Shown: positions 57,262 through 64,000 of the stretch, one piece after another
How the letters are laid out: every line of letters starts with the position of its first letter
How positions within the stretch are numbered: position 1 is the first letter of the stretch
Assembly (NCBI RefSeq): GCF_008831285.2
Contig: NC_045145.1
Span: 24,550,802-24,614,801, forward strand
Direction: 5' to 3'
DNA length: 64,000 nt
DNA from: Nymphaea colorata
Taxonomy: Eukaryota > Streptophyta > Magnoliopsida > Nymphaeales > Nymphaeaceae
Position numbers and translations under genes: made by a program
Notes under the pieces: generated by a model
What the model saw: the letters and a program-made list of their open reading frames with translations, nothing else
Databases searched by the model: none
What the model was told of the DNA's origin: nothing

Positions 57262-58223
57262 GAGGATTTTGGAGCCAAAACCAAAATTGATTTTTTTGAA
57301 TTTCACCCCATTTTCATTCGAATTTCACATAATTTTGAATTATTTTTATTTTTATTTTTTTAAAAGAAAAATAGGTTTTGACTAAGTGGGATTGGCCACT
57401 AGCCCTGCAAACACCCATTTGAAGTGTGGGTAGGGCTATTGCTCACCAAAAAAAATCAAATCCGCCACCTAAGGGGCTGTTTTTGCAAGGAAAAGGAAGG
57501 GGGGCCCGCAATAGCAGCCCCTGCTTGGGCGCTATTGCGCGCCAGGTTCAACAGCGCCCGACGCTTGAAGACCGCGTGCGGCAGCGTGCAAGCGCTGCCG
57601 TGCGCAGAGGTACTGCACGCGATGGCATAGCGCGCACGCGCGTGTCATGCGACGCACACTTGTTGCGCGACTTGTGTCACGGGATGCTCAATCCCCCTTT
57701 TTTTAAAAAAAATGAAATTCATTAAAATATATAAAAAAAAGCTACTTATATAGGAAGCGTGATATATATTTTTTATTTGAAATGTAAAGAAAGGTTTTCC
57801 AAGTAAAAGTATAAAAATTCATTTTTTCTTGTTTAATTTATCAAAAAGGTATATAAAATAATTTTTTATTATAAAAGGGTGGTCGACTCCCTTTTGAGCA
57901 ACTCCGAACTTCTCCAAATCGATTTTGGTTTAGTCGGTTGTCGACTCGTTCGAGCATGCGACTTCGGTTTAGAAAATGTTTTGGCATGAGAAATGAGTTC
58001 TTAAAGCAAAGGGAAGGTCTGTGCACGCGCAACACTCAAATTTTGTCGTTTCGAACACGATTCAAATTTTGGGATCTGAAATGCTTGATTTGGATCTGAA
58101 CTTGGGTTTTGGATCTAATTTAGATCTAAAAGTTGGATATTGGATTTGAATCTTGCGTCTAAATTTGGGTTTTGTGCTTAGGTAAAATAACGTAGTCTTT
58201 TAGAAAAATTTGGGGTGATTACA

Positions 58224-59190
58224 ACTCCTTATGTGCTCTTTTGGTCAGACACCAATACTTGAATGGGAGCTTGTGAACACTGTAAAGTAATTCTTATTTC
58301 TCTTGGATTTGGAAAAGCTGCCTTTTGGGGATGAGAAGAAGTTTGCTACTTAATTTAGTGGTGTTTGGGTTACAGTAAAGGTGAAAATTTGGTGTGAGGA
58401 TTGGGTGCTCATAATTTCATTAACTTGAGATGAAATGGACATGAAATAAAAAACAGAAGACCCTACATACAAGGGCAAAGCCAGCAATTTTTTTTAGGAA
58501 GGGTAGAATAGTATTTGCAAAAAATATACAAGTAGTGAACAATATTTTTCAAAATTTTTAGATAGCGCAAATTCAATTTTTTTTAAAATATAAGTATCAT
58601 ATTTTTTCCAAAATATGAGGGGGGGGGGGTCATGGCTAGAAGTGCATAACTCTATTCAAGAAGTTATCTCATGGTGGTTCAAATGGTCTTTCAAATAAAT
58701 GGGTTACAATAATTGTGTTATGCTTACATGTACTCTTTTGGAACATAAGGAAACAAAGAAATTCTATTATGCATCATGCCAATTTGATTATGAGTGGTCT
58801 CGAATGGAGAGTCTGCAATGATTTAAAGGACATGATACTGGTATAAAATGGAAACATCAAGAGGTGATCTTTCCTCCTTACTACATGGTTTTCCGGTCAA
58901 TCTGTATGTGGTGGAATGGTGTGCAGAAAATGTCTGTATGTGGTGAAATGGTGTGCAGAAAATGGCTTTTTGTAGCTGATGTATTTGCTGTCAACAATCG
59001 ATTGCAATGAGGCTGTAATCCTTTTGTACAGTGAGGTTGGTTTTATGCCTATCTTCTTTTTGGTTAGTTGTAGTCTCTATCTTTGTATTTGAGGTTTATG
59101 TCTCTCTCTTTTTTGGTTTGTTCTAGCTCAGGTATTTGTATTTTGTTATCTGTTATATTGTTAATAAAAATGTTTGGGACCCTAAACTCG
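58224..59190 (+). pseudogene. LINE relic, copy 2, part 2
   Basis: Collinear with 39515-40440. The nested MITE is present at about 58475-58640. A short local duplication (TCTGTATGTGGTG...GTGCAGAAAATG) at 58909-58965 is absent from copy 1. Confidence 0.85.
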
Positions 59191-60450
59191 TAGCAACGAC
59201 ATTGCATCACCAAGTAGGACTGCACATGCATCGAGCAAGCTTGTCCCTCTTGAGCTCAACTTGATTATACAACATCAAGCTCGAGCTCGACTCCCTTGAT
59301 TGCTTAACTCATTTATGACCTAACTTGTTTTTTAAAACTTGTTCATGTCAACTCGTTCAATTCATGTATGACACCAAACAAAACTTGTTACCTCGAGTTG
59401 AAAGGAAAATTGGTTTTCTTGTGATACAAACTGGGGTATGATTGTCCTGTAGTACCAAGATATTCTTTTTACTGTTGTAAGTTAAATGAGCAACCAACTT
59501 AAAATTTTCCACTTAATCACAAAGTTGCACACCAATAAGAACAAATTCTATGGCAAAACCATGAACCCCCCCCCCTTTTTCCCCTCTCTTTCTTCACAAG
59601 GACAAATTGCCAGCGTGACAAATTGAAGAGAAATGTGGTGCCATTTGTACTTTCTAAAAGCAATTTCATTCTCTCCCCAACCTTGAGTGGCGTATGGCCG
59701 GTGAAAGAATGATACCCCATCGGATCAGATTCGAACCGAATGTGTGGGATTACCCTATTCTATATATCAGAAGTTCACATGTTCAGATTTGATTTAAGAT
59801 TTGAATATTAATGAAAGAAAGTTTGTGTGAATCAAATTTTTGAATTTATAGTCCAGATCCGATCCGATATCTAATTTTCATTTTAACATGATCCAAGTCT
59901 GAATCCATCCTTTAATTTTGGAATCAAATTCCTACCATATTTTGACATGTGAAGGACTGGCCATCTTTCAAATTGTTTGTATATTAAATATACACGGATA
60001 TTTGTTTGAAATTGAACCAAAACCCTTATCCAAATTGATTGAACATTTATTGAATTGAATTCAAATCGAGAATTGCAAGAGCGACATTTCATAAAACCAA
60101 ATACATCCAATTTTTAATCAGATGTTAATCCTTTTATTTTCCTTTCTAATTTAATCAGATATTAGATACATCGACATCCTTAGCTCTGCCCTTAAATAAA
60201 GGCACTTTGTCCTCAGAAAAGAAATAATCGAGAATGGATTCAATGTCCTTAAAATACTCTTCGGGGTTGTTTGACAACATGCATGAACATTATTATGTGA
60301 GTGTTCGATGAAGGATAACACATAAATTTTAGTACTTTTCATGAGGCCCTAATCTTTAGAGTGGATTTATAAGACACTCATATAATATCCCTGCAAAGAA
60401 ATGATACCTTGACAATGCACACTAAATTATTGTAAGTTCCAGAAATATTT
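59191..60450. repeat. Noncoding part of the duplicated block, copy 2
   Basis: Collinear with 40431-41360 but about 330 bp longer. It keeps a TAGGACTGCACATGC hAT-like end and GAGCTCGACT motifs (59214-59400) that are mostly deleted in copy 1. A poly-C run (59566-59574) and the AATCCGATC-type MITE motifs are shared. Confidence 0.78.
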
Positions 60451-61119
60451 AGGAAAGAAGCTATGAACTTCCAATAGAATCCTGCTAGGGAGAAGGCATG
60501 GAAGTGTACAAGAGAATAGCAACAAAAACTTACACACACTTTAGAGGGTGTTTGATAATATGAACATTGTGTTCTTTGGAACCCAACTTTCCTGTTAGAA
60601 TGAGATATCAAAAACAGAAGACAGTTCTTAAAAGAAAACTCCAAAAGAAGAAGAAGTCAAACAATTCTTATTCATAATTGAATCAGATTTGGTACAGTTT
60701 TGTAACTGGGTCCGATGGATACCAGATTCCAATGGATCTGAATCCCAGCGACATGCAAAAATAACGTTGGTTGATATGTTCTGTCTCCGTAGCAGAATGA
60801 GTGAGCTGCCTTATGACATGATGGTGAGGGACTCTAGAGAAGGTAGACATGCATGCTAGGATTTCTTGCTGGTTTCACACAAATTTAAGTTTTAATTTTG
60901 ACGTGGAACAACTGATACTAACAAAGAGGCCACTGACTGAATAAAACTAGCTAAAGAAGCAAGAAGAAGAAGCAAGAAATACTTGGGTAGAATATTTGCC
61001 TCAAGTGCCAAGTGTCCTCGACTACTGGGCAGATTGGAGCTCCTCTTACAAGACCCCCACAACTACTTTTCTTCCTTGATGTCGGACTATTTACCTGCAG
61101 ATAACATCTCCCTCCTCCT
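60451..61119. other. Noncoding DNA
   Basis: A match to 41796-41848 occurs at 60714-60766. No gene is recognised elsewhere. Confidence 0.4.
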
Positions 61120-61569
61120 GTCTCTCTTCATAAACAAAATAAACAATGCCGCAAGTTGAAGAGAGATGTGGGTGCCTTTTATATCTTTCTAAAAGCAATT
61201 CCATTCTCTCCCCTACTTTGCATGAGTGTATGGCCAGCAGACAAAACATACTCCGTTGCATCAAATTCAAACCAAATTTACAGTATTATCATATTCGATT
61301 TATTAGAAGCTTAAATACTTAGATTCAAGATTAAGATTTGAACGCTAATGGAAGACAAGTTTATGTGATTGCAACTTTTAATTTTACAGTCTGGATCTAA
61401 TCAGATATCTAGTTTTAACTTTACATGATCGAAGTCGGAATCCAACCTTTAATTATACAATGAAATCGAGACCATATTTTGATATGTGAAAGCAGATTTT
61501 TTTTTGTCGCAAGGGCCAATTATAGTTTCAAAATTTTAAGAGGGCTGAAATAAAAATTTTCAAATTATA

Positions 61570-61628
<59 letters not shown>

Positions 61629-61830
61629 AACTTGAATTTTTTACATTTACATATAAATCCAAATCCAAATCTGATCTAGTCACATTTTTAAAATCCAAAT
61701 ACATCCAATTTCTTAATCAGATGTCAATTTTGTTTTCTTTTTTGTTTCCATATCTAATGCAGTTGGATATTTATCCGTCGACAACCTTAGCTCAAAGCTT
61801 AAATAGAGATTATTCATCCTCAAAAAAGAA
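61120..61830. repeat. Third, diverged copy of the block's noncoding part
   Basis: It aligns with about 40600-41140 and 59590-60230: CAAGTTGAAGAGA, TTTCTAAAAGCAATTCCATTCTCTCCCC, GTATGGCC, and the same order of MITE motifs. It contains a TA tract (61566-61624) that the other copies lack. It is more diverged than copies 1 and 2 are from each other. Confidence 0.75.
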
Positions 61831-62859
61831 ATACCCTTCTTTACTCTTGAAGAGATTCATCGTCCTTAAAGAATAGGGTGCTTTGAGCTAATGAGAAAAA
61901 AATAACGGTATGCTGCTTGTGGCAGTAATCCAATATAGCCAAGGCATAAAATTGTACATCCCTTCTCCTCTGAATTAAAATGATAACCGCTTATATCTTT
62001 TAAATGCAGTCACCTTAAACACGTTTGACCTTTCTAAAATTTCTATCAATGTGTACAAGTACTTTTATAAACAAACACTTCTTGACCTTTTTTCCTTTTC
62101 TTTTTACCCTAATTTTAAAATTCATTCCTGAGGACATACATTTCCTTTTTTCTTATATAAAGAATTTCAATAACTCACAGGAATACATAGGAAACTTTTC
62201 GAACACAAACTCATTTGGACAAGGACATGTTGAAAAATATAATATATAACGAAACTATTTTCTCTCTCTTAAACAAGTAAATAAATTAAACAAAGTTTAG
62301 CATGATTTAAGTCAACTGGAAGTGTTTATGTATTTTTTTAATAAAATGTTGTTCGTCAAGTGAATTAATGATTATATATTACGTAAATGACATTAATTTC
62401 TTAACTATTTCCGTGTGACTTGGACTAATTTTATAGAAGCATTTTGAATAGCCAACCATAAATTAGATTCAAAAATTATAGCGCAGAATAAAAAACTTAA
62501 CCTCCCATGAAAATGGCAATAATGTAATACGTCCATAGTGTTAAGGGTAATTTACTTATGTGGAATCCGTGAGTAACGGCAAAAGAGGGGAGAGAAAAGC
62601 AGTTGGATGTGAAAGAACAACCTCGTCGCCTTCCCACGTTTAGGTGCAAAAATTCACTTGAGGCCCATGTTCAAACAGATCGGATCCTAGTCAATTAGTT
62701 GGACCCGATATTATCTTACAAAATTTTATGTGGTTGTAGGACATATATGATTGTAGAAAAAGTGAGGAACATCTAAATTCTAAGACAAAAGTGAATGTTC
62801 AGCAAATCCTTTTTCTGTTAATAAACATTTTTGTTTATAGTTTTTGTTTGATACCCTCA
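61831..62859. other. Noncoding DNA
   Basis: AT-rich with no recognised gene, repeat array or element termini. Confidence 0.45.
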
Positions 62860-63139
62860 GATCTCATTAAAAATTCCAAAAAATAGTAGTTTGGATATGG
62901 ATTTAAGAAAGGACATCCATTTGTATTTGGATTGAGATATACATTAAATATTCGATCAGATTCGGTTCGGATTTGGACATAAATATAAAAACTGGATTTG
63001 GATTGTAAAAGTCAGATTTCAGATTCAGACTTGGATATAACTTTTTTGTTTCGTATTTGAATCTGAATATGTGCATATTTGGAAAAACAGATATAATTAA
63101 GGGTATATCCGACTGAAATCTGATCCGTTGACATCCCTA
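62860..63139. mobile_element. TAGGGATG-family MITE, right end readable
   Basis: The right end, inverted, reads TAGGGATGTCAACGGATC, a family consensus-like terminus. The interior has GGATTTGGATTG-type motifs. The left end is unclear. Confidence 0.6.
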
Positions 63140-63335
63140 TCCCGTGGGCAGGGTTTGATTTGAAAATCATTTTTAAAACAGAATGCATGGGTTCTCTTAG
63201 GCAGATTCCATGGCAATCGAATGATCTCTTACAGTGCATGCGAAAAGCCAATTTCTTAACCTTTTGGCCCTGCTTAGATGGAACTGAATAGCCACCTCCA
63301 ACTTTTCGTGGAACCACCTTCAATGATGCCATAAA

Positions 63336-63400
63336 CACTACTAGAAAGCCTTAGAGGGCAAAGTTTAAGATGCCGACCTTGTGTTATAGAAACAAAATGT
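63336..63400 (+). mobile_element. CACTA-type terminus
   Basis: CACTACTAGAAAGCC starts at 63336 and fits the CACTACNAGAAA consensus of plant En/Spm ends. The rest of the element would run rightward, possibly past the window. Confidence 0.55.
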
Positions 63401-63407
63401 CACCTTC

Positions 63408-63441
63408 AACTAGAATTGGAATGAAACTTCCAATTCTAGTT
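63408..63441. repeat. 13-bp perfect hairpin
   Basis: AACTAGAATTGGA (63408-63420) pairs with 63429-63441 around an 8-base loop, just inside the CACTA-type end. No function is recognised. Confidence 0.7.
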
Positions 63442-64000
63442 TCCCTTTGATAGTCTGGAACTTTGATTTTAAAATTGAAAATTATGTGTTTGATAGAGCA
63501 GGAACTAAAATTCTGGGATTGGTGTATTAAATCATCATAACATGTGCCAAGAGAGAAGAAAAACTTTTAAGATTCTCGACTCATAATTCTACCCATATGA
63601 TAAAATCCTAATTCTGAAATTTTGATTCAAGAATGACCCAGCAGGTAGGGCCCGCCTCCTTATAAAACAAGAGATGCCAAAAAGCTTCATATGGACATGT
63701 TGGTGTGATTTCTTAGAACCTTCCATTTGCAAACGATTTAAAATTTTAATACTTCAATATATCCCCCTGAATTAAAAGGAAATTTTAAAATGCATGAGCT
63801 ATAAATGATTGTGAAGGAATGTATATAGTGCTGGCTAGTGCGTCTTCTCAAGAGTTAAGAATACAAGCCCACTTAGAGATTTTAATATTTGCCAATATTA
63901 GCCTTAGGTGGAGGACTAAGCAATACAATAGGAAGTGAGCATCTCTGCTAACAACTTTACAGGTTTTGGATATGGATCCAACAGATTTGGAACTCTCTCT
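63442..64000. other. Noncoding DNA
   Basis: Nothing recognised. It may be the interior of the CACTA-type element that begins at 63336. Confidence 0.4.

Larger units (their letters stand above)
54715..58223 (+). mobile_element. Probable 3.5-kb solo LTR inserted in LINE copy 2
   Basis: The insertion begins TGTTCACATCCCC and ends GGGGTGATTACA, imperfectly inverted TG/CA ends of LTR type. Flanking 5-mers AATCC (54710-54714) and ACTCC (58224-58228) match at 4 of 5. The unoccupied copy 1 keeps one AGTCC (39515-39519) at this point. The body has no gag or pol. It has TA tracts, a four-copy tandem repeat, a TATTTATA box at 57254, and a GC-rich tail. A solo LTR is the simplest reading; a noncoding nonautonomous element is the alternative. 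Confidence 0.78.

Noticed and set aside
57424-57725. Ala/Arg-rich frames in a GC-rich stretch
   Set aside because: The stretch is the tail of the solo-LTR-like insertion. Two frames are open at once because of composition, and neither has a domain.

Overview
This window is nuclear DNA from a flowering plant. The evidence is a split seven-exon terpene synthase relic, a CC-NB-ARC resistance-gene relic, Ty1/Copia and LINE remains, many hAT-type and other MITEs, CACTA-type termini, long (TA)n tracts and a 100-N scaffold gap. I cannot name the species. The window is repeat-dominated: the only plausible intact genes are four copies of one small secreted-peptide gene, and every larger gene I recognise is broken.

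1-24553: a giant, almost perfect palindrome. The left arm (1-12195, running off the window start) and right arm (12302 to about 24523) are inverted copies around a 106-bp unpaired spacer. Each arm also holds a direct tandem duplication of a unit of about 3.5-3.6 kb, so the unit is present four times (A-B spacer-side B-A). Each unit carries a TATA box followed by a 72-codon ORF with a clear signal peptide and two cysteines. A pairs with A and B with B across the arms. The tandem duplication (about 2% divergence in the ORF) therefore came before the inverted duplication, whose arms differ almost only in repeat and homopolymer length. Whether this is a real recent rearrangement or a fold-back assembly artefact is the main question here.

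24554-33450: the ancestral-looking flank. It has a hAT-like remnant cut by the tandem-duplication breakpoint, a CACTA terminus, an 805-bp hAT element with an 8-bp target duplication, the scaffold gap, a short tandem repeat near 30.2 kb, and a repeated promoter block just upstream of the terpene synthase.

33530-43000: gene relics. A plastid-type terpene synthase pseudogene has three in-frame stops, one frameshift and both metal-binding motifs lost. A Copia gag-protease-integrase relic ends abruptly where a degenerate LINE begins. A minus-strand CC-NB-ARC pseudogene follows.

43000-64000: transposon-rich noncoding DNA. It includes a 768-bp hAT element, several MITEs with readable termini, tandem repeats, and a second copy of the 38.4-41.4 kb LINE-containing block at 53.6-60.5 kb. 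That copy is split by a 3.5-kb insertion that looks like a solo LTR; the first copy preserves the empty target site. A third, more diverged partial copy lies at 61.1-61.8 kb.
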